Position numbers and translations under genes: made by a program. From Wurfbainia villosa (lineage: Eukaryota > Streptophyta > Magnoliopsida > Zingiberales > Zingiberaceae): a DNA stretch of 64,000 bases. Positions within the stretch are counted from its first letter, which is position 1. Each line of letters starts with the position of its first letter. Positions 23,755-35,655 of this stretch are shown here, piece after piece. The notes under the pieces are model-generated. The model saw nothing but the letters and a program-made list of their open reading frames with translations. It was not told where the DNA came from and did no database searches. Location of the stretch: assembly GCA_025175895.1 (NCBI GenBank), contig CM046004.1, forward strand, positions 47,047,359 to 47,111,358, read 5' to 3'.

Positions 23755-24495
23755 TTATTCAGCGCATCTACTTGCTTCAGCCCATTGATGAGAATTTATT
23801 GCCACATTCTCGATGATCTCAAATGCTTCATCCAACGTTTTATTCATGAGTGCTCCTCCTATAGCAGAATCAAGAGAAACTTTAGTGGCATACGAGATTC
23901 CATTATAGAAAGTATGAACAATGAGCCATTTCTCTAGCCCATGATAAGGACATTGCTGTAGTAATCCCTTAAATCTATCCCAAGCTTCAAATAATGTTTC
24001 TCCATCCTTCTGTGCAAAATTAGTGATTTGATAATGAAGACTTATAGTTTTGCTTGGTGGAAAATACTTGTCTAGAAATCTTTGCTCCATCTGATCCCAT
24101 GTAGTTATGCAGTCTGCTGGAAGAGAGTGTAACCATGCTCTAGCTTTGTCCCACAATGAGAAGGGAAACAAGCACAATCTAATAGCATCAGCTGAGGCTC
24201 CATTCAGTTTTAAAGTTTCACAAAATTCTAAAAATACTTCCAAGTGTAGATTAGGATCTTCAGTGGGCGCTCCTCCAAATTGATGTTGTTGGACCATGGA
24301 AAGTAGAGCCGCTTTCAATTCAAAATTGTTCGCTTCAATGGGGGGTCTTCTAATACTTGATCTCAATCCCCTTGTACTAGGTGTTGTGTAATCCCTTAAA
24401 GGTTTATTCTCGTTCTGATCAGCCATGTTAGTGTTCAAATTTTCTTCTTGTTGTTGCTGGAGTCGTCTTCTAGCAAGGAATGTTCTCTCTATCAC
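23755..24495 (-). pseudogene. Gag N-terminal domain of G
   Basis: An open frame of 246 codons encodes a Retrotrans_gag domain (Pfam PF03732 type): a long N-terminal polar region, then DPNLHLEVFLEFCETLK, an LFPFSLWDKARAWLHSLP block and a DKYFPPSKT block, all hallmarks of Tat/Athila Gag. A frameshift or short deletion near 23,770 separates it from the downstream VDALNNF segment. Gag would form the particle shell. This is the best-preserved coding segment of G. Confidence 0.9.
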
Positions 24496-24644
24496 ACGAT
24501 CGATTTCGAGAATTTCCCTGTTCTATCTGTGCATGTAATAAGAAAAACATCCAAAACAAGAATTTAGAATAGGCAAAAGAATAAAAATAGAAATAGAAAT
24601 CTAGATTAACTAAATCACGCTCAATTCAATATTGAGTGTCAATC

Positions 24645-24666
24645 CCCCGCAACGGCACCAAAAACT
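24645..24666 (-). other. Primer-site region of G
   Basis: On the minus strand TTTTTGGTGCCGTTGCGGGGG follows the 5' LTR. It matches the layout of Tat/Athila primer sites (TGGCGCCGTTGCCGG type) with a few changes. Confidence 0.65.
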
Positions 24667-26046
24667 TGATGTGTCAATTTTCGCAAGTGCACGGTTGTCA
24701 TCAAGTAATAAAAATATCGATCCCACAGAGATTGGGTCAATTACCGAATGATCATGATACCAAGTTATCTAGTCAAATCAAAATTGAGAATTAAGGAAAC
24801 TAAGTAGTCAAGAACAGCGAATGAGAAGAACAAGCTAAAAGTCAATAATTGAAGGGAATCTCAAGATATGGGTTTCGCCGTATTGACGATTTATAAGGTG
24901 ATTACGTTCTTTCCTACTCCTTAGAGTTGTTTCGATAGAACCTATCCTAAGGTAAATCAACGTCCCCTTTTGAGGTCTACGCCAATTGTACCTATCAAAC
25001 TCAATTTTCCTATCACGGTATTCGAGCGTAGGTGATCATAATCAGCTAAGGGGACCTGTCACGAGACCCTTGCAAACCTCCCTAGTCTTACTACCGTTAA
25101 TTGGTAGAAATTGGATTTGATAGATTCATTAAGTCCATAAGAGTTCCTCTAGAGACTAAATTTCCTTTTCACGATAAGTTTGCACACGGGACCATAATCA
25201 GCTAAGGAATCATCAATGATACCCGCAAGCCCTCATAGATATGCTATCGATACTTGGTAGGAGTTAATCCCTAGCTTGGATCTAGGTTTTGGGAACTTGG
25301 GTTCACTATTAGGTACTTCCCCAAGGTTACTTAGATTTATTGATAAGAATATAAAATCAAATCAAAACAAACGTCTATTCAAGTAGAAGGGAGTCAATCA
25401 ACGATCATAAATTGGCAAGGGCTACTCCCCCATCCTAAGATTACAGGACACAACTTCATAGCTGAATAAGAATTGCCAGAGAAAGAAATTACAATCCTTA
25501 ACGCCATCGTTGTATTTCCTCCGCCGTCGACTTTGTCATCCTTCAAATTTCGCCGCCCCCTCCTTCAAATTCCGCTGCCCCCTCTAGGGTTCAAATACAT
25601 CTTCTTTTATAGCCTTGGCTTGGTCTTCAATTAAGGCAGAAATTCTTCAATTAAGAGGAAATCCTGGGCTTCGCCGCATAAAAGGAAAGCACGAAATAGG
25701 GCGACATGCCCATGTCAATGGAGGGCATGGGCGTGTCGGGCATTTGGCATGGGAGTGTCGGCTAACACACCCGGGGTGTGTTCAGATCTGGAAGTTCTAG
25801 AGTTGCGACGGTCTTGGTTTCAGTTTGACACGGACATGTCTCTGATGGAAGGCTGTGTTATTTTCATACGCCTCGATAATTGTCGGTTCTTCACCCTGTT
25901 AACATGAAAAATACCCCAAAATAGTTTCTTTGTTCAAAATATATTAAACTTGACTAAAACATAACAAAATACATGACTAAAACATAAAATGAAATGAAAT
26001 GCATGCATATTGAATACCCAAAATGTAACATGAATTACACACATCA
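24667..26046 (-). repeat. 5' LTR of G (right)
   Basis: Direct repeat of 19,288-20,673, starting TGATGTGTCAAT and ending ACACACATCA. It carries the AACACACCC/GGGTGTGTT palindrome at 25,764-25,782. TSD TCAAC follows at 26,047. Confidence 0.9.
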
Positions 26047-26510
26047 TCAACCAAGCACCGCATTGTCACCATATGGCACAATGGTCAAAGATTAACTGAA
26101 AACTAAATGAAACAAACCTAAGCAAGTCAACCAAGCACCGCATTATCACTATATGGCACAATGGTCAAACATTAACTTAAAACTAAACGAAACAAACCTA
26201 AGCAATTCAACCAAGCAACGCACTATCACTATACGACACAATGGTTAAAGATTAACTGAAAACTAAACGAAACAAACCTAATCAAGTCAACCAAGTACTA
26301 CACTGTCACTATACCACACAATGGTCAAAGATTAACTGAAAACTAAACGAAATACACCTAACCAATTCAACCAAGCACCGCACTTTCACTATACGACACA
26401 ATGGTAAAAGATTAAGTGAAAACTAAACGAAATAAACCTAAGCAATTCAACCAAGCACCATACTGTCACTATACGACACAATGGTAGAACAACGCTAATT
26501 AATGGAAAGA
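26047..26510. repeat. 80-bp tandem array, right part
   Basis: Six units with starts at 26,055, 26,135, 26,215, 26,295, 26,375 and 26,455, an exact 80-bp period. Removing G and one TSD puts the last left unit (19,211) exactly 80 bp before the first right unit. Confidence 0.92.
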
Positions 26511-28090
26511 ACAATTAATCGTGCAGGAAATAAACCTAACGAACATGTAAACAGAGTAAATGATCATCAACAACTATTAAACTCGAAAATAAACTACCAC
26601 ATGAAACATCAACCGAAACAATGCAAACAGCAAACAAACATCAACAAACATAAATGAACATCACAACCATAAACAAATATAACAAAATAGATATAACAAA
26701 ACAGGCATAACAAAACAAAGATAACATAACAAAACGAACATAACCGAACAAACATAATAATAAAAATTAACCGACAAACATAACAATAAAAAATAACTGA
26801 CAAACATAAAAATAGAAATTAATCGATGAACATAACAATAAAAATTAATCGACGATCACCCATAACTCTCAGAAAGGAACCACCCTCTCCGGTGACCCAC
26901 GATAGAGTTGGAAAGCTTCTAACTACATCGATGGAACAGATCTCTCGTCAGAATATCCATCCGACGAAAGTTGGAATCGATGGTCACGGATCACTTCTCC
27001 GGTGATGAACTTCGGGGCTGCCGAATCACGTCAGCCGGTGGATGGATCTGCGAAGGCGAAGCGGCATGAATCACGGTCATGAAAATGGAAGGGACTAAAG
27101 CTGTGAACATCAATAGATCTTCACCATGTGCTGGATTGATTATCTGACGCCAAAAATGGAAGAATCGAGAGCTACCGGAGCTGAAAAACCATGCTGTCAA
27201 AATCACGTCCAATTGGGTCATCTCAGCTCCGATCACCAACCGTAAGAGAAGCACCGGTGAAGATGGACGAAATCCAAGCTGCTCGGCGAAGCCATGATGC
27301 CCAACCTCACCACCGATCTCTATCGAAAACACCAAGGAAGCTTTGGATAGAATGGATTGTGAAGGAGACGTCATTGGTTGCTGCTGGAATTATCGCTGAG
27401 TTGTTGTGGATCAACCGTGACTCGTCGCACATTGTGAAGGAAGAAGAACACGCAATTCTGGCTTCTGTGTGTCGCGATTCACCAATTGAGGGAAAATGTT
27501 GGATTTTTAAGGGTGATTTTCGGTGACCCTTCGATTAAAGCCCTATCAAATCCTAGCCGTCCATTAAAGTTAGGGTTAAATTAATCTGATTAATCCATTA
27601 AGGGGTTGTGCATCGAATGGCTAAAATTACTCTGATTTGAGCTGGATGGATTTGATCAGATCTGAATGAATGGTCGAGATCGAACGGTCTGGATGAACGA
27701 CCAAGATGTGTGGATCTTAATGTATGAGCTGGATCACTCCAGATCCAGATTAATGGCTCAGATCAAGCCAAACACATTGGACGGTCCAGATTGATCAGAT
27801 CTTGTCTCTTGATTAAATTGCTTCAGATATTGATGAATGGCTCAGATTAAGTCAGCTTGAAATGCCCATTATGACTGTAGATGAAGCAATATTTGATCCA
27901 ACTTGAGTCTAGTCCAATGGCTCTCTCGATCTCCTACAAACAAAGATAAAATTTACATATAAGTTCAAAATTTAGGAGAATTTACAATAAGGTCCAAAAT
28001 GAATCCAAACTCGTAAAACATGTTAATAATCGACAATAAATCAGTCGAGAGGATAAAAACATTCATATTAAGGACCAAAATAATACAATA
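26511..28090 (-). repeat. 5' LTR of F, remainder
   Basis: Continuation of the LTR of F. An A-rich, low-complexity part with ACAAACATAACAATAAAAATT-type repeats (about 26,590-26,860) is followed by GC-richer sequence (26,870-27,530) and a tract with imperfect AATGGCTCAGAT-type repeats (27,640-27,920). Short frames here (for example 27,191-27,526) show no protein similarity I recognise. The right end is uncertain; a CA near 28,087 is a candidate. Confidence 0.5.
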
Positions 28091-28223
28091 AAATGGTAGT
28101 TATTAAAGTCCATGATCGACATATTATCGGATTGCCTCATCGAACCCATCTTGATAGGTAGCCCTCATCAGAGACCGCAAGTGCTCTTGTTGGTTGGGAT
28201 CAGTTGTGTGTGCACCTTGATAG
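28091..28223 (-). pseudogene. C-terminal piece of a broken coiled-coil gene
   Basis: The minus strand continues the frame interrupted by element C (see 54,753-55,510). It encodes a short tail with QEHLRSL and YQDGFDEAIR followed by a stop. Its continuity with the large fragment is supported by the position of the C insertion between them. Function unknown; it may itself come from an older transposon. Confidence 0.5.
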
Positions 28224-30432
28224 TGTTGGGTTTCTGGCACCATGCTGAGTGTGTGTTCGAACATGTTTCATAAACATGGAAGAAATAAAAAGCAATAAAT
28301 CTAATTTATTACATCACACACACCACACACATGCATAGTACAACATGTGTAGACATAATCGTAGTTTCAAATTTAGCAATAAAAGGAAATTACTCTACGT
28401 ATACCTGACGTATCACGTGTAGCAAGAAAGGCATCAACCGGAGCGACTCTCCCTAGAATCGCCTTTATCCATATCCACACTGAGTATCGTCGGGTTGACT
28501 TCACAAAGCTGCAAGCCTCATCTTCGTACGAGTCACTAGCCTCGTGTCAAAGACAATGTGATCGAGAGAAGATCACAATCCGAATCACGATTCGGAATCA
28601 AAAATGAGTCCCCAAAACTCGCTTCTCTGGAGAGGTATTTGTCAACCGTTTGACGAATCCTTCGTCCACCACCTATGAGGATTACCGGAGATCGAATCCC
28701 CTGTAAGGTAGCCACTGTCGGAGCTCCAAATGTCGTCCAAATGATGCTCTGACACGAAGGAAATAAGCTGGCTAGAAAACTGGACAGCTTTGGTGGAGAA
28801 CTTGCGCCAACCAAATAAGGAAATCTAGGTGCTCACCTTGTTGTCGGTGCCAAGGAAGATCACCGGAGGGTTGCCAGAGGATCACAGCCAGGAGCTTGGA
28901 CACCGGTAATAACTTGGACAGCGCCACAAGGGTTGGACGACATAAAACCCTTGGGCGGCAGCAAGGAGAAGAGAGGGAGAGGGTGACTAGGTTTTCCAAC
29001 ACCAAAAGTTATACACAGAAAACCATTAAGTCATGTTTTTAGAGAGAACACATTCTCCTAACGGTTATTGGTTCATAACCAAAACCCGTTAACCCGCTCC
29101 ATTAAATTAAGTTAAAATAAACCAAACGACGTTGGTCTATTTTAAGTTAAAACGAATAGAACCAACCTTTGGTTCATTCATTTAAAACAAACCAAACTCC
29201 TTTGGTTTATTCTCCACCATTAGATTAGAACCAAACCAATTTTGTTCATCCATCATATCTTCATAAGACACGGTCCATCCACGTTTCCGTTGCAACTGAA
29301 ATGATTTCTTGCTCGACCCTTGTTTGGTCCAACCAAACCTAGTTTCTCTCAGTCTGAGAATCTCATTCTCAATCTCATTTTAAATCTTTCGGATTACGCT
29401 TGTTGTGTGTGTGACCAAATAGGTTCTCGGTTTATGTTGGTCATCTATAATTAACCATTAATTATAGAACGATTATGAGTGGTACCTAGTAGTACATCAT
29501 GATCCCCAATTAACCAAAAATATCAACAGTTGATCCAGAACTATTTCTGAAAACCTTTAGCAGCTATAATGAATCATGCCCTGTTCCCTTCACGCATCTT
29601 ATACCCACTTTGTTCAGGACATGGTCTATAGTGTCAGTCCCCACTAAGTTGACTATGTCACACCTATCCTAAGTATCATTTCCTGGTCCTACGGATTCTA
29701 GTTACTGCACATGTATCCAAGAGTACCTTACTCTAAACATGTAATGCTTTGGCCAAAGACTTTAGTAACAATCCGACGATAGGCCATGGGTATACATCTC
29801 CTCGCAAGGAGTGGTGAATCCTTTATAGGCTATTCAAACACCTTTGATCACTTCGACTTATGCCCAATCATCCCGGGTCTACATCTCCTCAGAGTTGCTT
29901 GCTTAAGATGTCAAAGCATAAGTCTTCATAACCAAGATGACTTGAATACCGCAAGTCAAAGGAATATCGCACTTAAGCTACAGTAAGACCTTCATTAACA
30001 TATCTATATATGCATAGAACCATATGAAGTTTTACAGCTACTCACTCCAATGAACTAGTTACCATAACTAGCATCCACGATTAACTCCAGACATCACAAT
30101 GTTAACAGCCAGTGAGAATCAGCTGCTTGGATACACCAAGGAGTATACCTCATGTTAGTCTCGACAGAATTGATGGTGTCCAAATCCATCAATTCATCGA
30201 CTAGGGATAATTTCGATACATCACAATTACACATGTAGAGATACTCACTAGTTATGATCCAAACATAAATTCTCTCATGCTGTGAATCATATCGTGGATA
30301 ATCAATAAATGAGTTTAAGATCTAATCAAATACATGGAAACATGTATACTCAAATAGAGAATCTTCATTTATCGTATAAATGGTTCAAACATAAGGTGAT
30401 TGCCTTAGGACATCTCTCATATATTACTAACA
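28224..30432 (-). repeat. 3' LTR of C (left)
   Basis: Plus-strand ends TGTTGGGTTTC..ATTACTAACA. It matches the C right LTR (52,535-54,752) and, in reverse complement, the E LTRs. On its right lies AACTCCCACTT, the reverse complement of the polypurine tract AAGTGGGAGTT. Short frames inside it are not genes. Confidence 0.92.
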
Positions 30433-31745
30433 AACTCCCACTTGGCCTAATGTCATTCACCATGGTATCCAATACCATAAGCTCTAACATGACCCTCAAA
30501 CTTACTTTGAGGTAAGGACTTAGTTAAAGGGTCCGCTAAGTTCCTTTCAGTGGGAATCTTCTCGATTTGTATTTTCTTCCTACTAATGATCTCTCTAATC
30601 AAATGATAGCGGTGAAGCACATGTTTGAATCATTGATGAGACCACATCAAGTTCAGAGATGAACTTCTTGATCCAAACCGCTTCCTTTGCTGCTTCCAAA
30701 GCTACAATGTATTATGCCTTAGTGGCAGAATCTGCTATAGTGTCAAGCTTGGAACCTTTCCAACTTATTGCGCCTCGATTCCAGGTGAATACATACCCAG
30801 ACTGAGACTTGAAATCATCCTTGTCTGTTTGGAAGCTGGCATCTGTATACCCGTGTATCACCATGTCCCCTTCTCCATATATTAGGAACACAACCTTAGT
30901 TCTTCCTAAGTACTTAAGGATTGTCTTAACAACCACCCAATGATCCATTCCTGAATCAGACTGGTATCTGCTCGTGACACTCAGAGCATACGATACATCA
31001 GGCCTTGTACATAACATAACATACATGATAGATCCTATTACGGATGCATAGGGAATCTTACTCATACAAATCCTCTCATCTTCTGTGTGCGAACACATAG
31101 ACTTTGAAAGGTGTAACCCATGCCTGATGGGTAGGAAACCTTCCTTGGATTATGACATGCTAAACCTCTTTTGTACTCAGTCTATATATGTAGACTACAA
31201 AAGACCAAGCAACCATTTTGATCTATCTCTAAAGATCTTAATCTCGAGGACGTAGGTTGCTTCTCCCAGGTCTTTCATGGATAACGTCTTGGACAATAAA
31301 ATTTTAATTGACTGTAAGACTGAAACATCATTTCCTATAAGTAATATGTCATCGACAAATAATACTACGAACACGACTCCACTCCCACTAACCTTCATGT
31401 ATACACAAGATTTGTCCGGATTTTGTGACAAATCAAACATTTTTATTGTCTCATCAAAACGGATATTCCAACTCTTGGATGCTTGCTTCAGTCCATATAT
31501 GGACCGTTGCAATTTGCATACCTTGGTTTTATTAACCGATGTGAAACCCTTAGGTTGTATCATATAGACATCCTCGAGTAGGTTTCCATTAAGGAAAGTT
31601 GTTTTCACATCCATCTGCCATATCTCATAATCATAATGAGCTGCTATGGCCAGGAGCATCTGAATGGATTTAAGCATAGCAATAGGTGAATAAGTTTCGT
31701 CATAATCAACACTTTGCTTTAGACGATACCCTTTTGCCACGAATC
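30433..31745 (-). pseudogene. RT / RNase H remnant of C (3' part of pol)
   Basis: Minus strand. From 31,740 leftwards: VAKGYRLKQSVDYDETYSP, QMDVKTTFLNG, SIYGLKQA, and the polymerase motif as FVDD (31,348-31,359; plus strand GTCATCGACAAA). RNase H follows, with CTRPDVSYALS and the DSATKAE block. The C-terminal RNase H is degraded. The break at 31,745 is the insertion point of D; pol resumes at 48,848. Confidence 0.88.
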
Positions 31746-32675
31746 TGTTGGGATGTATAGTGAAAGCCTAGCTCTTTCGTATGAACATTTTTATTTTGAA
31801 ATAAGAATCACATGATCATTGTTTGTGCTTTATATTGATTATATGTGTGCATATTGTCTAATACTTTACATTGTAGATAACATGGTGCTTGGTGTGGCAC
31901 AGAAGATCATGTTATCAGTCCCTTGTAGAATATAAGTAGAGGCTCACAACCAAGATGGTTTTGGACAAACCATTGGCATGGTTGTAGTGTAGCCTGATAT
32001 TGTTTTGTCTTGAACATAGAGTTACACTAGTACACTTAGGTGTATTGAGAAGGACCGACATATAGGTGATTCAATTTATTGTTGACTACATAATTGAATC
32101 GGACCTCAGATATTATGTTGTACATGCTCTTAATCCCGATATAATAACGGGTACATGTACTTAGTATTTATTTCTTTAATTTACCAAAGGGTGAGATTTA
32201 TATGGATTAAATCAATATGCTCGGTAAGTTGGGAAATGATATTATTTACATGGTGTGCCGTTGATTATAAGAGGAAACTATGTCCTATATATTAGGTTGA
32301 TGATGTTCCCTTGAGGAGCTCATAAGGTTCATCATGTAAACCCTGCAGGTTGACTTAGTCAACATGATGATAAGGTTGAGTGGTACTACTCGAGGAGTTA
32401 GATGTTAATTGATTGATGGTAAGTAAATCAATTAATTGACTGACATTCGATATCTTAAACACGGGGAGATGGATGTACGAATAATGTATGGAGCCCATAT
32501 TAATTTATGGGGGTTGGTGAGGTAATTCAATGATGATCCTTTAGTGGAATGGAACATCATTGATGGATCAAGTTTGTGTGGTTCCGATCCATCGGGTGGC
32601 CAAGATCCAACTCCTCCTCATGGTCCCTATCGTAGCCTAATATAATCCTCATGAAGCCTAGATCCAATGATGGAA

Positions 32676-32900
32676 AACAAATCACTAGATCCGACAGTGG
32701 AGATTAAATCTCTAGATCTGACGGTTGAGATTAAATCTCTAGATCCGACGGTTGAGATTAAATCTCTAGATCCGACGGTTGAGATTAAATCCCTAGATCC
32801 GACGGTGGAGATTAAATCTCTAGTTTCAACGGTTGAGATTAAATCTCTAGATCCGACGGTTGAGATTAAAACTCTAGAACCGACGGTGGAGATTAAAACA
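32676..32900 (+). repeat. 27-bp minisatellite in D 5' LTR (8 units)
   Basis: Units of CTAGATCCGACGGTTGAGAT plus TAAATCT just upstream of the TATA box. The 3' LTR of D has ten units (47,692-47,962), and A/B LTRs have about four or five diverged ones. Its place in U3 suggests promoter or enhancer repeats. Confidence 0.85.
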
Positions 32901-32917
32901 AGGCTTAAGCCCAACTC

Positions 32918-32926
32918 TATAAAAAG
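32918..32926 (+). promoter_or_regulatory. TATA box in the 5' LTR of D
   Basis: TATAAAAAG about 20 bases after the last minisatellite unit. The 3' LTR has the same box at 47,985. Confidence 0.65.
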
Positions 32927-33793
32927 GGGCTTAAGGTGGGCGACAAGTGTGGTTGTTGGATGGTTTTGGAGATTAAGGTTTTGCCTTTCATTGGCTTGGG
33001 CGGCAAGAAACCCTAAGAAGGAAACCCTAAGGAGATTAGGGTTTGGCTCTTTGGTTGGGCGGCTAGGGTTTGGAAGTGAAGGTGGGCGGCAACTATAGGA
33101 GAAGTGCTCTTCTTCTTCCTAAGGTGTGGCCGGCTCCTACCTCTTCTTCCCTCTACCTTGGTCGGGGCTCAACCGGTTCCTCTTCTCCTCTTCTTTTCCT
33201 CTTGGCCGGCGGCACAAAGGAGCTAGGGATTGTTCCCTTGTTCGGTTCCTTGGTTGGCCATCTTGTTCTCCTTTTCTTGCGGTCGGCGGCATCAAGCCTT
33301 TGTGGCTTGGTGGTTGGCTCAAGCAAGAAGGGAAGGAGAATTCTTCTTTCTTTTGATTGAAGAAGATTTAGGAATCTTCAACTTGTGGAGGATCTTCGCC
33401 CACACGAAGTCTACAAGGAGGTTAGGACATACGATAGAAGATCGAGAGGTATAAAAGTTTTTACAAGTTTTATTATTGATCTTTGCATGTTCTTATTAAT
33501 ATGAATGTATGTGTTGATTATACATGTCTACATCCATATGTATTTGTATAATCATGGACCTCGAAGATAAACAAAAAAACCGGCGATCCGTCCGTCATCT
33601 ATTCCGCAACTAACCGACTAGAAGAGTTTTGTTGCTTGAACAACTAGTTTGTTCAAGCGATCGCTCGAGTCATTAGTACGACGATGAATTGGTTGAGCTT
33701 AGGAAACTCATCCCATCCGGATTAGTTTTCATTAGTGATAATTTTAATCCGGGGACATAGGAGCCAATGAGCCTCCGAGCCACGCCATCAAAG

Positions 33794-33807
33794 TGGTATC
33801 AGAGCCA
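33794..33807 (+). other. tRNA-Met primer binding site of D
   Basis: TGGTATCAGAGCCA, three bases after the LTR end. Confidence 0.93.
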
Positions 33808-34854
33808 CGGTTTCCGGTTTTGTGTGTTTTGGATTCGGTTACTTTCATGCACTTATCATATATTGTATATGTCAGATGATAGTAGGATGTGCGTAGGATA
33901 ACTTTTTGGTTGCAGGCATAAGATCCAACTATTATGGCTATATATGTGTGTATGTGATTGCATGTGTGTGTGATTGTATATTATTTGAATCCTCGGGGTT
34001 GATGAGGCTAAATTAGTATTTAATTTTTGTAATTAAATACGACATTGTTTAGCCACTCATTTTAGTTTACTTTCGATCTAGATTATTATTACACTCCTTC
34101 GTGGAGTATAGGATCGATGGATGTAAATTAAAATAGTTTGTCTTGGCTCGGATCTCTTTGGTGACTTGCGCACGGGAAAAGGTGGAGCGGACAAGGTGGC
34201 GACACGACGGGACACATATTGGAGAACAATACCATAATAGTTGGGAAAATTCTATTTTTTCCATATTTATTGCTGATTTGTTTTATATGCATGTTGTGTG
34301 TGCTTGAAAATTCCTCAATTGCAATTTACTAAGTGGGAGAGGGATATTTTAATTAATTCCCGCGACCTCCATTACAATTTGACGTGTGATGCAACAAACT
34401 TGCGCGTTGGCTCTATGTGCCTTCCTCCCCATCGGATGGGTTTGTTTGCGGATCACTAGGTCAAATAATGGTTATAGGAAATTATTTAGGAGCGTGTGTA
34501 GTTCCCCATCGGTAAGGCACATAATCCGAGATAATTCCCTTAGTATCGTGTAATGGTGCACACTTAGATACAAATAAAAAGTATCCTCCCCAACGGAGTC
34601 ACTACTTTTATTTGTAGGGCCAAAGAGGAACAAACTATTAATTTTATTTGTCAAAAAGTAAGGATGACAAGATAATAAAATTAAAGGGTTAAACCTCCTC
34701 TTACAAATGTAGAATTCGTATACGTCCACACTATCGTGGCATGCGATATTCTCGGTGTTTTAAGGTGTTGGTTGATTTCGAAATTTTATTGTTTGAGGAA
34801 TCAATAATATTTGAAATCTAATATTTTGATCATTGTGATTCTTAGGTTTTTCAA
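33808..34854 (+). other. Untranslated leader of D
   Basis: About 1.05 kb without a supported ORF. It contains a PPT-like AAGTGGGAGAGG (34,331-34,342) and three CCCC(A/T)(T/A)CGG-type motifs in the order seen in A/B: 34,386-34,456, 34,494-34,522 and 34,569-34,616. The third has the strongest stem: ACTTTTATTTGTA pairs with its complement, with a single bulged A. Confidence 0.7.
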
Positions 34855-35655
34855 ATGGCTTTCAACCCACTTGCTGTGATATTAAAAGAAAATAAACTTA
34901 CTGGAACAAATTATATTGATTGGAAAAGAAATTTGGATATTGTCTTAACTGCAGAGGAGTACAAATTTGTACTCTTCGAGGTCTGTCCTCCTAAGCCCAC
35001 CGATGACTCTGATGAAAAGGAGAAAGAAAGTTATAAGAAATGGATCAAGGCAGATGAGATGGCGCGGTGTTATATTTTGGCATCTATGTCAAATGTGCTG
35101 TAAGATCAGCATCACGCCATACCCATGGATTATGACATGATGTTCAATCTTAAGGAACTTTTTGGACATCAGAGTAAGGCGGCTAGACAGGAGGCTATGA
35201 GGAACTTGATGACGACCACCATGATCGAGGGAACACCCGTCAGGGACCATGTTCTCAAGATGATGGCTCATCTGAATGAGATTGAAGTCCTCGGATCTGA
35301 GATCGATGGGGAAACCCAGGTCGATATCATTCTCCAGTCTCTGCCCAGGAGTTTTGAGCAGTTCCACCTCAACTACAACATGAACAAGAGGTTGTATTCG
35401 TTGGTGGAGCTTCTAACAGAACTCCAGGCGGCGGAGGGGATTTTTCGTCAAAGTGCTCAAGCCATGGTTGCTCAGAAGTTTTCTACTTCTAAACCGAAAG
35501 GGAAGAAGAAGAAGAAGCAAGGTGGAGCAAAGAAAGTGGCAGTAGGACCTCAGGCAGGAGTGAAGAAGCCGAAAGGCAAGTGCTTCACTTGCAAGCAGAC
35601 TGGACATTGGAAGGCGGACTGTCCTCGCCGAAAGAACAAAGGTATATCTTCTTGT
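34855..35655 (+). pseudogene. gag of D (single early stop)
   Basis: The best-preserved Gag of the A/B/D family. It starts MAFNPLAVILKENKLTG, the usual copia Gag N-terminus (DUF4219/UBN2 type), and continues through the UBN2 domain. A lysine-rich linker and an intact CCHC knuckle follow (C-x2-C-x4-H-x4-C in CFTCKQTGHWKADC, about 35,580-35,621). The frame is broken by one TAA at 35,101-35,103. It is nearly complete, so it was probably functional not long before D inserted. Confidence 0.9.

Larger units (their letters stand above)
19288..26046 (-). mobile_element. Gypsy element G, gag-protease only, inserted in F's LTR array
   Basis: LTR retrotransposon in minus orientation: 1.38-kb LTRs at both ends, TGA/TCA termini, TSD TCAAC (19,283-19,287 and 26,047-26,051). 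The interior (20,674-24,666) codes for Gag and protease only; I find no RT, RNase H or integrase block. It is therefore a non-autonomous Tat/Athila-like element that would need enzymes from a relative. The LTRs look clearly diverged, so it is not recent. Confidence 0.92.
31746..33790 (+). repeat. 5' LTR of D
   Basis: Starts TGTTGGGATGTATAG and ends CCATCA. A 27-bp minisatellite with eight units lies at about 32,676-32,900, followed by TATAAAAAG at 32,918-32,926. The minisatellite is open in frame on both strands and gives repeat peptides such as VEIKSLDPT; I do not consider these genes. Confidence 0.93.

Noticed and set aside
18985..26510. CRISPR-like or centromeric satellite array
   Set aside because: The 80-bp units are direct, contiguous, without spacers, and confined to one LTR. 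They are an LTR-internal tandem repeat, not an array of either type.
27191..27526. 111-codon frame in the F LTR
   Set aside because: No recognisable domain, no conservation evidence, and it lies within LTR sequence of a dead gypsy element.
29786..29986. 66-codon frame repeated at 54,106-54,306 and on the minus strand at 37,958 and 45,106
   Set aside because: It is the same LTR segment of the C/E family in four places. No start context or product is supported.
32627..33098. Repeat protein VEIKSLDPT, and its minus-strand counterpart, in the D LTR
   Set aside because: Both frames are simple consequences of a 27-bp minisatellite, whose unit is a multiple of three with no stop. They recur only where the repeat occurs and have no conserved start or context.
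33070..33454. Several overlapping 60-96 codon frames after the D LTR TATA box
   Set aside because: They lie in the R/U5 part of the LTR, overlap on both strands, and differ between the two LTR copies by frameshifting indels.
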